A DNA stretch of 17,676 nt from Myxococcales bacterium (GTDB taxonomy: Bacteria > Myxococcota > Myxococcia > Myxococcales > Anaeromyxobacteraceae): the NCBI GenBank assembly GCA_021848865.1, contig JAJZTO010000017.1, positions 1-17,676 of the forward strand, given 5' to 3'. Below are positions 1-6,528 of the stretch, piece by piece. The notes beneath the pieces are model-generated. The model did no database searches. It was not told the DNA's origin and worked only from the letters and a program-made list of their open reading frames with translations. How positions within the stretch are numbered: position 1 is the stretch's first letter; every line of letters begins with the position of its first letter. Position numbers and translations under genes: made by a program.

Positions 1-168
1 GCCTACCGGCGGGCGCAGCGCGGCGCCGAGGCCGAGCAGGCCTACCGCCGCGCCCTGCGCACCCTGGACGCCGGCGGATCGGACGACGCGCCGGAGCGGA
101 CCGCGCGGCAGCGCGCCACGCTGGAGCGCAAGCTCCAGGAGCTGGGCGGGCGGGCCGGGACGCCGTGA
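1..168 (+). CDS. C-terminal end of a protein cut by the window edge (TPR-like)
   Basis: Reading frame 1 is open from the first base to a TGA at 166-168 and gives the last 55 residues of a protein. The visible part is Ala-, Arg- and Glu-rich and clearly helical. It contains AEQAYRRALRTLDAG, which resembles the second helix of a tetratricopeptide repeat, and a further charged helix with ATLERKLQEL. Base composition matches the GC-rich genes downstream, so it belongs to the core chromosome. The start and main domains lie upstream of the window, so no function can be assigned. The TPR resemblance is an inference from one repeat-like segment. Confidence 0.6.
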   Translation, partial: AYRRAQRGAEAEQAYRRALRTLDAGGSDDAPERTARQRATLERKLQELGGRAGTP

Positions 169-233
169 ACGGCCCCCCATCGGGCCGGGTGCGATAGCAC
201 GCACATTGACACACGGTGATCGGGGGGCTAGCG

Positions 234-1106
234 ATGGCGCGCATGCCCGTCCCGACCTTCCCTTCGCCCACCGAGGCCGTGCGCGAGGAGGGCCAGCTGG
301 TCTCCCGGGACGGCACCCGGCTCCACTGGCAGCGCTACGCCCCGGCGCGCCCCCGGGCCACGGTGGCGGTGCTGCCCGGCGGCGGCGACCACGGGGGGCG
401 CTACCCGGCCCTGACGCGGGCCCTGGTGGCGGCCGGCTTCGAGGTGGCGCTGCTCGACTTCCGCGGCCACGGCCGCTCGGAGGGGCGGCGCTGGCACGTG
501 GACGCCTTCTCCGAGTACCACGACGACCTGGACGCCTTCGTCGCGGCGGTGCGCGAGCGGGCCGGCGACCGGAGGCTCTTCGTCGCCGCCCACAGCATGG
601 GCGGGCTCATCGCCGCGGGCTGGGGGCTGCTCCCCGGCCGCCGGGCCGACGGCTTCGTCTTCTCCTCTCCCTGGCTCCGGCCCGCCGTGGAGCCGCCCCG
701 GCTCAAGGTGGCCCTGGGCCGCGCCGCCGGCCGCCTGGTGCCGTGGCTCCCCTTCGCCACCGGCCTCAAGCTGGAGGAGCTCACCAGCGACCCGGAGATG
801 CAGCGCTGGACCGACCAGGACCCGCTCTACGGCCGCAAGACCACGCCGCGCTGGTTCGAGGAGGCCACCGCCGCCCAGGCGGCGCTGCTGCCGCGGATGA
901 GGGAGTTCCGCCACCCGCTGCTGGTGCTGGCCGGCGGGGCCGACCGCATCGCCGACCCGGCCGCCGGGGAGGCCTTCGCCGACCAGGCCGGCGCGGCCGA
1001 CAAGGCCTTCCTGCTCTACCCCGGGCTGCGCCACGAGCTGTGGAACGAGGCCGACCGGGACCGCACCGTGGGCGACGCCGTCGCCTGGATCGCGGCGCGG
1101 CTGTAG
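234..1106 (+). CDS. Alpha/beta hydrolase, monoacylglycerol lipase / lysophospholipase family
   Basis: A 290-residue cytosolic serine hydrolase of the Hydrolase_4 (monoacylglycerol lipase / PldB-like) family. The catalytic pattern is complete: an oxyanion-hole strand with LPGGGDHGGRY near residues 47-57, DFRGHGRSEG near 75-84, a nucleophile elbow AHSMGG with Ser121, a GGADRIAD loop with the likely acid Asp237, and LRHELWNE with His267. The elbow has Ala where the family usually has Gly. Family members split fatty-acid esters of glycerol or lysophospholipids; the substrate here cannot be read. I chose ATG 234 over GTG 216 because a GGGGGG run at 222-227 sits 6 bases upstream, while GTG 216 has no ribosome site. 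No signal peptide is seen. It stands apart from the bactofilin operon, which has its own promoter. Confidence 0.9.
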   Translation: MARMPVPTFPSPTEAVREEGQLVSRDGTRLHWQRYAPARPRATVAVLPGGGDHGGRYPALTRALVAAGFEVALLDFRGHGRSEGRRWHVDAFSEYHDDLDAFVAAVRERAGDRRLFVAAHSMGGLIAAGWGLLPGRRADGFVFSSPWLRPAVEPPRLKVALGRAAGRLVPWLPFATGLKLEELTSDPEMQRWTDQDPLYGRKTTPRWFEEATAAQAALLPRMREFRHPLLVLAGGADRIADPAAGEAFADQAGAADKAFLLYPGLRHELWNEADRDRTVGDAVAWIAARL

Positions 1107-1145
1107 GCACGGCGCCGACAGCGGCCCGGGCTCCTCCGGAAGGCG

Positions 1146-1175
1146 TTGACGCCCGCGCGGCCGGGCCTCTACGAT
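1146..1175 (+). promoter_or_regulatory. Sigma-70-type promoter of the bactofilin operon
   Basis: TTGACG at 1146-1151 and TACGAT at 1170-1175 are separated by 18 bases, a good housekeeping-sigma promoter for so GC-rich a genome. It lies in the 149-base gap after the hydrolase gene and predicts a leader of roughly 75 bases before the first bactofilin ATG at 1256. That ATG has a GGAGG ribosome site at 1247-1251. Confidence 0.6.
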
Positions 1176-1255
1176 GCCGCGACACGACCCCCTTCGAACG
1201 TCGCGCCGCACCGCGCCCCGGGCGCAGGGCGCCCACCTGGAATCCTGGAGGCAGC

Positions 1256-1618
1256 ATGGCAGCCATCGAGAAGTCCCCCACGCCCCGCACCGGCGCCCAC
1301 ACCGTCATCGGCAGCTCCATCGTCATCGACGGCGAGATCAGCGGCGACGAGGACCTGGTGATCCTCGGGACGGTGAAGGGGCGCATCGGGCTCAAGGAGA
1401 GCCTCTACGTCGAGGGCTCGGGCGTCATCGAGGCCGACATCGAGACGGCGCGGGTCGAGGTCTCGGGCCAGGTGACCGGCAACATCAGCGCCAGCGAGAA
1501 GGTGGAGCTGAAGGCCGACTGCAAGGTGACCGGCGACATCCGGGCGCCGCGCATCCTCATCGCCGACGGCGCGGTCTTCAAGGGCAACGTGGACATGGAC
1601 GTGAAGGGGGCGAAGTAA
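1256..1618 (+). CDS. Bactofilin, first of a pair (BacN/BacO-like)
   Basis: A 120-residue bactofilin, a cytoskeletal protein that polymerises without nucleotide through a beta-helical core. The core runs from about residue 17 (TVIGSSIVIDGEISGDEDL) to about 113 and shows the typical ladder of 16-18-residue turns rich in V/I and G, including GTVKGRI, GQVTGNI and VTGDIRAPRI. The N-terminal tail (about 16 residues) and C-terminal tail (KGAK) are short, as in simple bactofilins. It starts at an ATG with GGAGG 4 bases away. The stop is 3 bases before the next bactofilin ATG, so the two are cotranscribed. In Myxococcus xanthus a comparable cluster, bacN-bacO-bacP-padC, builds a subpolar scaffold that positions ParA/ParB. 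Here only two bactofilins are present, so assignment to BacN or BacO is uncertain. Confidence 0.93.
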   Translation: MAAIEKSPTPRTGAHTVIGSSIVIDGEISGDEDLVILGTVKGRIGLKESLYVEGSGVIEADIETARVEVSGQVTGNISASEKVELKADCKVTGDIRAPRILIADGAVFKGNVDMDVKGAK

Positions 1619-1621
1619 GCC

Positions 1622-2134
1622 ATGGCGAGCCTGGACGGCAGCACCATCATCGGCGAGTCGATCCTCATCAACGGCAACCTGAACGGCGACGAGGACCTCA
1701 CCGTCCGCGGCCGCGTCGAGGGCACCGTCACCCTCACCAAGACCCTGGTGGTCGAGCCCACCGGCGTGGTGAAGGCCGAGGTGCAGGTGAAGAACTGCGT
1801 CATCGCCGGCGCGGTGGTGGGCAACGTCACCGCCAGCGAGAGCGTCGAGATCACCAAGGAGGGGCGGATGGTCGGCGACATCGCCGCCCCCCGGGTGATC
1901 ATCGTCGACGGCGCCAGCTTCCGCGGCCGCATCGACATGGGCTCCTTCGACGCCGGGGAGGGGGAGCGGCCGGCGGCGCGCGCCGCGCGCCCGGCCCTGT
2001 CGACCCGCCGGCCCTCGGCCGCCCCGGCCTCGGCCCGCGCCGAGGAGAAGGCGCTGCCGCCCCGTCCGCCCGAGCCGCCGGTCCCGGCGGGGCTGGGCGG
2101 CGGCAAGAAGAAGGTCATCGTCCGGCGGAAGTAG
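1622..2134 (+). CDS. bacP: Bactofilin with basic C-terminal motif (BacP-like)
   Basis: A 170-residue bactofilin. Residues 6-108 form the beta-helical core, starting STIIGESILINGNLNGDEDL and closely paralogous to the upstream protein. Residues 110-155 are an Ala/Pro/Arg-rich disordered linker. The protein ends in a basic peptide, KKKVIVRRK. From memory, M. xanthus BacP carries a very similar C-terminal KKKVVV-type motif that binds PadC. That motif, together with a PadC-like gene immediately downstream (21 bases), supports a BacP-type role: a polymer scaffold recruiting the ParB-fold partner. The gene begins 3 bases after the preceding stop and has no separate promoter, so it is the second gene of the operon. 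The bactofilin family is certain; the BacP orthology is inferred from the tail and the neighbour. Confidence 0.92.
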   Translation: MASLDGSTIIGESILINGNLNGDEDLTVRGRVEGTVTLTKTLVVEPTGVVKAEVQVKNCVIAGAVVGNVTASESVEITKEGRMVGDIAAPRVIIVDGASFRGRIDMGSFDAGEGERPAARAARPALSTRRPSAAPASARAEEKALPPRPPEPPVPAGLGGGKKKVIVRRK

Positions 2135-2155
2135 CCGCGCCGACGGGGCGGGGAC

Positions 2156-2953
2156 GTGGGACCGGAGATCCGCACGGCCGCGCCCGCGCACGCCACCGGC
2201 GCGGTGCTCTTCGTCCCGGTCGAGGAGATCGCGCCCGACGAGCGCTTCCGCCTCCGCCCGGAGGGGGAGGTGTCGGTGCTCGCCTCCTCGATCGGCCGCC
2301 TGGGACAGCTGGAGCCGGTGGAGCTGCGCCCGCTCCCGGGGGGCGAGGACGGGGAGCCGCGCTGGCAGCTGGTGGCCGGCTTCCGGCGGCTGGCGGCGCT
2401 CCGCCTGCTGATGCGGGAGCAGGTGCTGGCCCGGGTGCACCAGTCGCTCTCCGACGAGGACGCCTGGGCGGTGGCCCTGGTCCAGGGGCTCACCGGGGAG
2501 CCCCTGGCAGAGGCGGAGCTGCTGGCGCTGCGCGACCGGCTGGCGGCCTCCGGCGCCGCGCCCTGGGCCGCCGAGCTGGTCGAGGAGGCGCGCCTGCGGG
2601 CGCCGCTGCCGGCCGAGGTGCGGGAGCGGTTCTACGAGTTCCTCGAGGGGCCGGCGCCCCTCGGAGCGGCCGGGGCCGGCGAGGCCGAGGCCGAGGGCGA
2701 GGGCGAGGAGCCCGCCGGGCGGGGCGCGGATCCGGCCGGGGCGCGGGGCGCGGCGGCCCGGGAGGAGGTCGAGGAGGTCTCGGCCGACGACTTCGCCCGC
2801 GACCTGGCCCTGCGCATGTCCGCCCTGAACCAGGACCTGGCCACGGCCTACGGGGCGTGGAAGGATCTGCCGGCGGAAGGCCGCCGGCTCCTGCTGGTGC
2901 AGGCCCGCTACGTGGCGGAGCTGCTCCCCTTCCTGGAGGACGCCGACCGATGA
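2156..2953 (+). CDS. padC: ParB/Srx-fold protein, PadC-like partner of bactofilins
   Basis: A 265-residue protein with an N-terminal ParB/Srx domain. Residues 18-60 follow the ParB pattern: VPVEEIAPDERFRLR, then LASSIGRLGQLEPVELR. Residues 71-84 give LVAGFRRLAALRLL, matching the CTP-contacting GERR box with Phe for Glu. The ParB helix-turn-helix for parS binding is not visible. Residues 170-200 are an acidic Gly/Glu/Ala linker, and 210-262 form a helical C-terminal domain. PadC of M. xanthus has this kind of ParB/Srx domain, binds CTP and links bactofilin filaments to ParA. Position right after a bactofilin with a BacP-like tail supports the same role here. The start is GTG 2156 with an upstream G-rich ribosome site at 2143-2148. 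Its TGA overlaps the pyrE ATG as ATGA. The PadC name is inference from domain and context. Confidence 0.8.
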   Translation: MGPEIRTAAPAHATGAVLFVPVEEIAPDERFRLRPEGEVSVLASSIGRLGQLEPVELRPLPGGEDGEPRWQLVAGFRRLAALRLLMREQVLARVHQSLSDEDAWAVALVQGLTGEPLAEAELLALRDRLAASGAAPWAAELVEEARLRAPLPAEVRERFYEFLEGPAPLGAAGAGEAEAEGEGEEPAGRGADPAGARGAAAREEVEEVSADDFARDLALRMSALNQDLATAYGAWKDLPAEGRRLLLVQARYVAELLPFLEDADR

Positions 2954-3588
2954 CCGCCGCCGCCGACCGCGCACGCCTGCTGGAGCTGCTGCGCACGCTC
3001 TCCTTCGAGCGGCGCCGGGTGGTCCTGGCGAGCGGCAAGGAGAGCGACTTCTACGTGGACTGCAAGCGCACCGCCCTCACCGCCGAGGGGCACGTGCTCG
3101 TCGGCCGGACCCTCTTCGAGCGGGTGCGGCGCCTCCGGCCGCTGGTGCGGGGCGTGGGGGGCCTGACGCTCGGCGCCGATCCGCTGGCCTCGGCCATCGC
3201 CCTGACCAGCTTCCTCGAATGGGAGCGCTGGCGCGCGCAGGGCCAGCCGGAGGCGGCTGGCCCGGAGCGAGCGGGGGGTGCGGGGGGGCTGTCTCCCCCC
3301 GCTCCGATCGACGCCTTCATCGTGCGCAAGGAGCCCAAGGGGCACGGCACCGGCCAGTGGATCGAGGGGCGCAAGACCATCCCCGACGGGAGCCGGGTGG
3401 CGGTGCTGGAGGACGTCGTCACCACCGGCGGCAGCGCCCTCCGGGCCATCGAGCGCTGCCGCGCCGAGAAGCTGGAGGTGGTGGGCTGCTTCGCGCTGGT
3501 GGACCGGCTCGAGGGCGGGCGGGAGGCCATCGAGGCGCAGGGCGTGCCGCTCGACGCCCTCTTCACCCGCGAGGACTTCCTGCGATGA
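2950..3588 (+). CDS. pyrE: Orotate phosphoribosyltransferase
   Basis: A 212-residue cytosolic phosphoribosyltransferase that joins orotate to PRPP to give OMP, the fifth step of UMP synthesis. The N-terminus has the family pattern VVLASGKESDFYVDCKRTAL (residues 24-43; usually SGxxSxFYxDxK). The PRPP-binding motif VLEDVVTTGGS is at 152-162, followed by the usual ALRAIERCR helix. The basic loop before it (RKEPKGHGTGQWIEG, 126-140) is the flexible catalytic loop. An oddity is an Ala/Gly/Pro-rich insertion at about 97-118 between the GADPLASAIAL strand and the DAFIVRKE strand. It starts at an ATG overlapping the previous stop and ends overlapping the next start, so it is translationally coupled within the bactofilin operon. 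No frameshift is seen. Confidence 0.92.
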   Translation: MTAAADRARLLELLRTLSFERRRVVLASGKESDFYVDCKRTALTAEGHVLVGRTLFERVRRLRPLVRGVGGLTLGADPLASAIALTSFLEWERWRAQGQPEAAGPERAGGAGGLSPPAPIDAFIVRKEPKGHGTGQWIEGRKTIPDGSRVAVLEDVVTTGGSALRAIERCRAEKLEVVGCFALVDRLEGGREAIEAQGVPLDALFTREDFLR

Positions 3589-4157
3589 GCCGCGCCCTGG
3601 CCCTGGCGGCGCTGGCGCTGGCCGGCTGCTCGGTGCTCCACCAGCCGCGGCTCGGGCCGGAGGCCGACGCCTGGACGGCGGCGCGGAGCCGCTACACCCA
3701 GGTGGCCAAGCTCTACGACCGGTTCGAGACCCACGCCATCGCCACCGCCACCTGGCAGGTGCCCGAGGTGCGCGCCCGGCGCGTGGACCAGGTGGCGGCC
3801 TGGAAGGCGATGACCGGGCCGGAGCGCCAGGCGCTGGCGGCGCGGGAGCGGGAGGAGGGGGCGCGCTGGCAGGAGTTCCTGCTGGTGTTCTTCACCAGCG
3901 ACGCCCGCGACAACGACCTCGACGCCACGGACACCGTCTGGCGGGTGGCGCTGCTCCGCGAGGGGCAGCCGGAGCGGCTGCCGGCGCAGGTGAAGGTGGT
4001 CCGGGTGGACTCGCTGCTGCGCGACCTCTACCCCTCCATCCACGAGTACGACACCGTCTACCGGATCCGCTTCGCGCGGAAGGACGGCGACGCGGACGGC
4101 GCCGCCACGCTGCGGATCGCCGGCTCCGAGGGGCGGATGGACTTCGTCTTCCCGTAG
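3585..4157 (+). CDS. Predicted lipoprotein, function unknown
   Basis: A 190-residue protein with a short lipoprotein signal: MSRALALAALALAGC, with the lipidated Cys at residue 15. It is therefore expected to be exported and anchored to a membrane. The mature part is mixed alpha/beta. It has an early helical segment (AWTAARSRYTQVAKLYDRFETH), a charged helix near residues 80-95 (ERQALAAREREEGARWQEF), then alternating strands ending in RMDFVFP. Asp/Asn-rich TSDARDNDLDATDTVW lies near 105-120. I do not recognise the family and see no catalytic motif. The ATG overlaps the pyrE stop (ATGA), making it the last gene of the bactofilin-padC-pyrE operon. It converges on nadB with only 27 bases between stops. 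Confidence 0.85.
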   Translation: MSRALALAALALAGCSVLHQPRLGPEADAWTAARSRYTQVAKLYDRFETHAIATATWQVPEVRARRVDQVAAWKAMTGPERQALAAREREEGARWQEFLLVFFTSDARDNDLDATDTVWRVALLREGQPERLPAQVKVVRVDSLLRDLYPSIHEYDTVYRIRFARKDGDADGAATLRIAGSEGRMDFVFP

Positions 4158-4166
4158 GGCGGGGAG

Positions 4167-4183
4167 GCCGCGCCGCCCGCGGC
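4167..4183. terminator. GC hairpin between converging genes
   Basis: GCCGCG at 4167-4172 and CGCGGC at 4178-4183 form a perfect 6-bp stem with a 5-base loop in the 27-base gap between the lipoprotein and nadB stops. The symmetric stem could serve both strands. No T tract follows on either side, so termination here is only a possibility. Confidence 0.3.
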
Positions 4184-4184
4184 G

Positions 4185-5786
4185 TCAGTCGAAGTCGCCA
4201 CGGGTCAGCACCGTGTCGCGGAGCTGGGCGTCGTCGGTCTTGGGGTAGTCGAGGGTGTAGTGGAGCCCGCGCGACTCCTTGCGGCGCAGGGCGCTCTCGA
4301 TCACCAGCATGGCCATGTCGGCGAGGTTGCGCAGCTCCACCAGGTCCGGCGTCACCTTGTACTGCCAGTAGTACTCCAGGATCTCGCTGCGCAGGGTGCG
4401 CAGCCGGCTGCGGGCACGCTCCAGCCGCTTGGTGGAGCGGACGATGCCCACGTAGTTCCACATGGTGCGGCGCACCTCTTCCCAGTTGTGCGTCACCACC
4501 ACGCCCTCGTCCGGGGCGAGGGCGTTGCCCGGGTTCCAGGGCGGGACGTCGGGCGCCACCAGGCGGCCGCCGTCGAGCAGCTCCCGGGCCACCAGCGCCG
4601 CGCGCCGGCCGAAGACCAGCCCCTCCAGCAGGGAGTTGGAGGCCAGCCGGTTGGCGCCGTGCAGCCCGGTGCAGGAGACCTCGCCCACCGCGAAGAGGCG
4701 GGGGAGGGAGGTGGCGCCGTGGAGGTCGGTGACCACGCCGCCGCACTGGTAGTGGGCCGCCGGCACCACCGGGATGGGCTGCGCCGCCATGTCGATCCCG
4801 AACTCCCGGCAGGTGGCGTAGATGTGCGGGAAGTGGTCGAGCAGGAAGGCCTTGGGCAGGTGCGTCATGTCCAGGAAGGCGCAGTCGTCGCCGCGGCGCT
4901 TCACCTCGGCGTCGATGGAGCGCGCCACCACGTCGCGCGGGGCCAGCTCCTTGCGCGGGTCGTAGCGGACCATGAAGGCCTCGCCGGCCTTGTTCCGCAG
5001 GATGCCGCCCTCGCCCCGCAGCGCCTCGGAGATGAGGAAGCTCCCCGCCGCGGGGTGGAACAGGCAGGTGGGGTGGAACTGGAAGAACTCCATGTTGGCC
5101 ACCGGGGCGCCGGCGCGCCAGGCCATGGCCACGCCGTCGCCGGTGGCGACGTCGGGGTTCGACGTGTACAGGTAGACCTTCCCGCCGCCGCCGGTGGCCA
5201 GCACCGTGGCCGCCGCCACCACCGTGGAGACGTCGCCGCTCCCGCGGTCGAGGACGTAGGCCCCGAGGCAGCGCGGCGGCCCGGCCAGCCCGAGCTTGGC
5301 GCTGGTGATCAGGTCGATGCCGATCTGGTCCTCGACGATGCGGATGCCGCGCGCCTCGCAGGCGGCGAGCAGGGCCCGCTCCACCTCGCGCCCGGTGGTG
5401 TCCTTGGCGTGGGCCACCCGGCGCCGGGAGTGGCCGCCCTCGCGGGTGAGGTGCAGGTGCCCCTCCTCGCGGTCGAACTCGACGCCCAGGGAGAGGAGCC
5501 AGCGGATGCGCTCCGGCCCCTCCCGCACCGTCACCTCGACGGCGTCGCGGTGGCAGAGCCCGGCCCCGGCGATCAGGGTGTCCTCGATGTGCTTGTCGAA
5601 GTCGTCGTCCGGCCCCAGCACCGAGGCGATGCCGCCCTGGGCGTACTGGGTGCTCCCCTCGGAGCGCCCCTTCTTGGTGAGGACCAGCACCGATCCGTGG
5701 GCGGCGGCCTCCAGGGCGAAGCTCAGGCCGGCGACGCCGCCACCCAGCACCAGGAAATCGACCTGCTCTCGGGGCGCGAGGCTCAT
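4185..5786 (-). CDS. nadB: L-aspartate oxidase
   Basis: A 533-residue flavoprotein that oxidises L-aspartate to iminoaspartate, the first step of de novo NAD synthesis. The FAD-binding Rossmann motif LGGGVAG is at residues 14-20. STQYAQGGI (45-53) is the flavin-contacting segment shared with succinate dehydrogenase and fumarate reductase. QFHPT is at 236-240, APRDVVARSID with its catalytic-region Arg at 282-292, HYQCGG at 345-350, and GANRLASNSLLEG at 377-389. The C-terminal helical domain is complete, and length matches the family (about 530-540). NadB is favoured over SdhA/FrdA by the QYAQGGI segment, the length and the lack of sdh neighbours. The start is an ATG preceded by AGAGGTAGG. nadA and nadC are not in the window, so it is not clustered with its pathway here. 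It diverges from the transglycosylase gene. Confidence 0.96.
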   Translation of the reverse strand: MSLAPREQVDFLVLGGGVAGLSFALEAAAHGSVLVLTKKGRSEGSTQYAQGGIASVLGPDDDFDKHIEDTLIAGAGLCHRDAVEVTVREGPERIRWLLSLGVEFDREEGHLHLTREGGHSRRRVAHAKDTTGREVERALLAACEARGIRIVEDQIGIDLITSAKLGLAGPPRCLGAYVLDRGSGDVSTVVAAATVLATGGGGKVYLYTSNPDVATGDGVAMAWRAGAPVANMEFFQFHPTCLFHPAAGSFLISEALRGEGGILRNKAGEAFMVRYDPRKELAPRDVVARSIDAEVKRRGDDCAFLDMTHLPKAFLLDHFPHIYATCREFGIDMAAQPIPVVPAAHYQCGGVVTDLHGATSLPRLFAVGEVSCTGLHGANRLASNSLLEGLVFGRRAALVARELLDGGRLVAPDVPPWNPGNALAPDEGVVVTHNWEEVRRTMWNYVGIVRSTKRLERARSRLRTLRSEILEYYWQYKVTPDLVELRNLADMAMLVIESALRRKESRGLHYTLDYPKTDDAQLRDTVLTRGDFD

Positions 5787-5831
5787 GTGGGAGAACCTAC
5801 CTCTACCGCCCGGGAAAGGCAGGAGATAAAG

Positions 5832-5859
5832 TTGTCGGTCGAGGTCGCAGCCGTATCAT
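5832..5859 (+). promoter_or_regulatory. Possible promoter giving a (nearly) leaderless transglycosylase mRNA
   Basis: TTGTCG at 5832-5837 and TATCAT at 5854-5859 are 16 bases apart in the 80-base divergent gap next to nadB. Initiation 7-8 bases after the -10 would fall at about 5866-5867, exactly on the GTG start of the downstream gene. That gene has no convincing ribosome site, which fits a leaderless transcript. Confidence 0.4.
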
Positions 5860-5866
5860 CCGGCCG

Positions 5867-6526
5867 GTGAAGATGCGCAGCATCGCAGCAGCGATGGCCC
5901 TCGTGGCGACGCTGGCCGTGCCCGTCCGGGCACGGGCCGGGGTGGTGTACTCGTACGTCGACAAGGACGGCGTCATCCGCGTCTTCGACGAGAGCTCCGA
6001 CGAGTACGCGCGGCTCCACCACCGGCGGCCGCGGGTGAAGGGGAAGATCGTCTCCACCCCCCAGCTCCACCGCATCGTCATCGACGACCGCATCCCCCCG
6101 GCGCAGGCGCTGGTCCGCTGGAACAAGTCGGGCAAGGACTACGACCCGCACGTCCAGGAGGCGGCGCGCCGCTACGAGCTGCCGCCGGCCCTGATCAAGG
6201 CGGTGATGGCGGCCGAGTCGGCCTTCAACCCGCGGGCGGTGTCGCGCCGCGGAGCGCTGGGGCTCATGCAGCTCATGCCCGAGACGGCCCGCAGCCTGCG
6301 CGTCTCCGACGTCTTCGACCCCGCGCAGAACATCGACGGCGGGGCCCGCTACCTCCGCCAGCTCTGGACCCAGTACGACGGCGACCTGTACCGGACGCTC
6401 TCGGCGTACAACGCCGGCCCCGAGGCGGTGCGCCGGGCGCGCGGCCCGATCCCCGCGATCGCCGAGACCAGGGACTACGTCCGGCGGGTGCTGGCGCTCT
6501 ACCAGGCCTACATCGGGAGCAGCTAG
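5867..6526 (+). CDS. Secreted lytic transglycosylase (SLT / GH23 family)
   Basis: A 219-residue exported murein lytic transglycosylase. It cleaves the MurNAc-GlcNAc bond of peptidoglycan with formation of 1,6-anhydro-MurNAc. Residues 1-24 are a signal peptide (basic start, hydrophobic AAAMALVATLAVPV, ARA-G cleavage site). Residues 27-42 (VYSYVDKDGVIRVFDE) resemble the small DUF4124-type module often found before SLT domains. The SLT domain spans about 95-215: catalytic Glu117 in AAESAFNPRAVSRRGALGLMQLMP, then AYNAG at 180-184, and a tyrosine-containing final helix. The start is uncertain: GTG 5867 (used here) or ATG 5873. Neither has a good ribosome site. The next gene begins 2 bases after its stop, so the two are in one operon. 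Confidence 0.93.
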   Translation: MKMRSIAAAMALVATLAVPVRARAGVVYSYVDKDGVIRVFDESSDEYARLHHRRPRVKGKIVSTPQLHRIVIDDRIPPAQALVRWNKSGKDYDPHVQEAARRYELPPALIKAVMAAESAFNPRAVSRRGALGLMQLMPETARSLRVSDVFDPAQNIDGGARYLRQLWTQYDGDLYRTLSAYNAGPEAVRRARGPIPAIAETRDYVRRVLALYQAYIGSS

Positions 6527-6528
6527 GC

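Noticed and set aside
189..200. Small palindrome GTGC-GATA-GCAC
   Set aside because: Only a 4-bp stem with no T tract; expected by chance at this GC content.
206..211. TTGACA upstream of the alpha/beta hydrolase
   Set aside because: A -10 at the proper distance would fall on the start codon, downstream of the strong ribosome site that the gene evidently uses.
1169..2974. Very long antisense open frame across the bactofilin-padC genes
   Set aside because: It is a mirror of well-conserved genes on the plus strand; high GC removes stops. Its translation is His/Arg/Gly-rich with no family pattern.
4260..5870. 536-codon plus-strand frame opposite nadB
   Set aside because: nadB has complete flavoenzyme motifs. 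The opposite frame is His/Gln/Val-rich nonsense.
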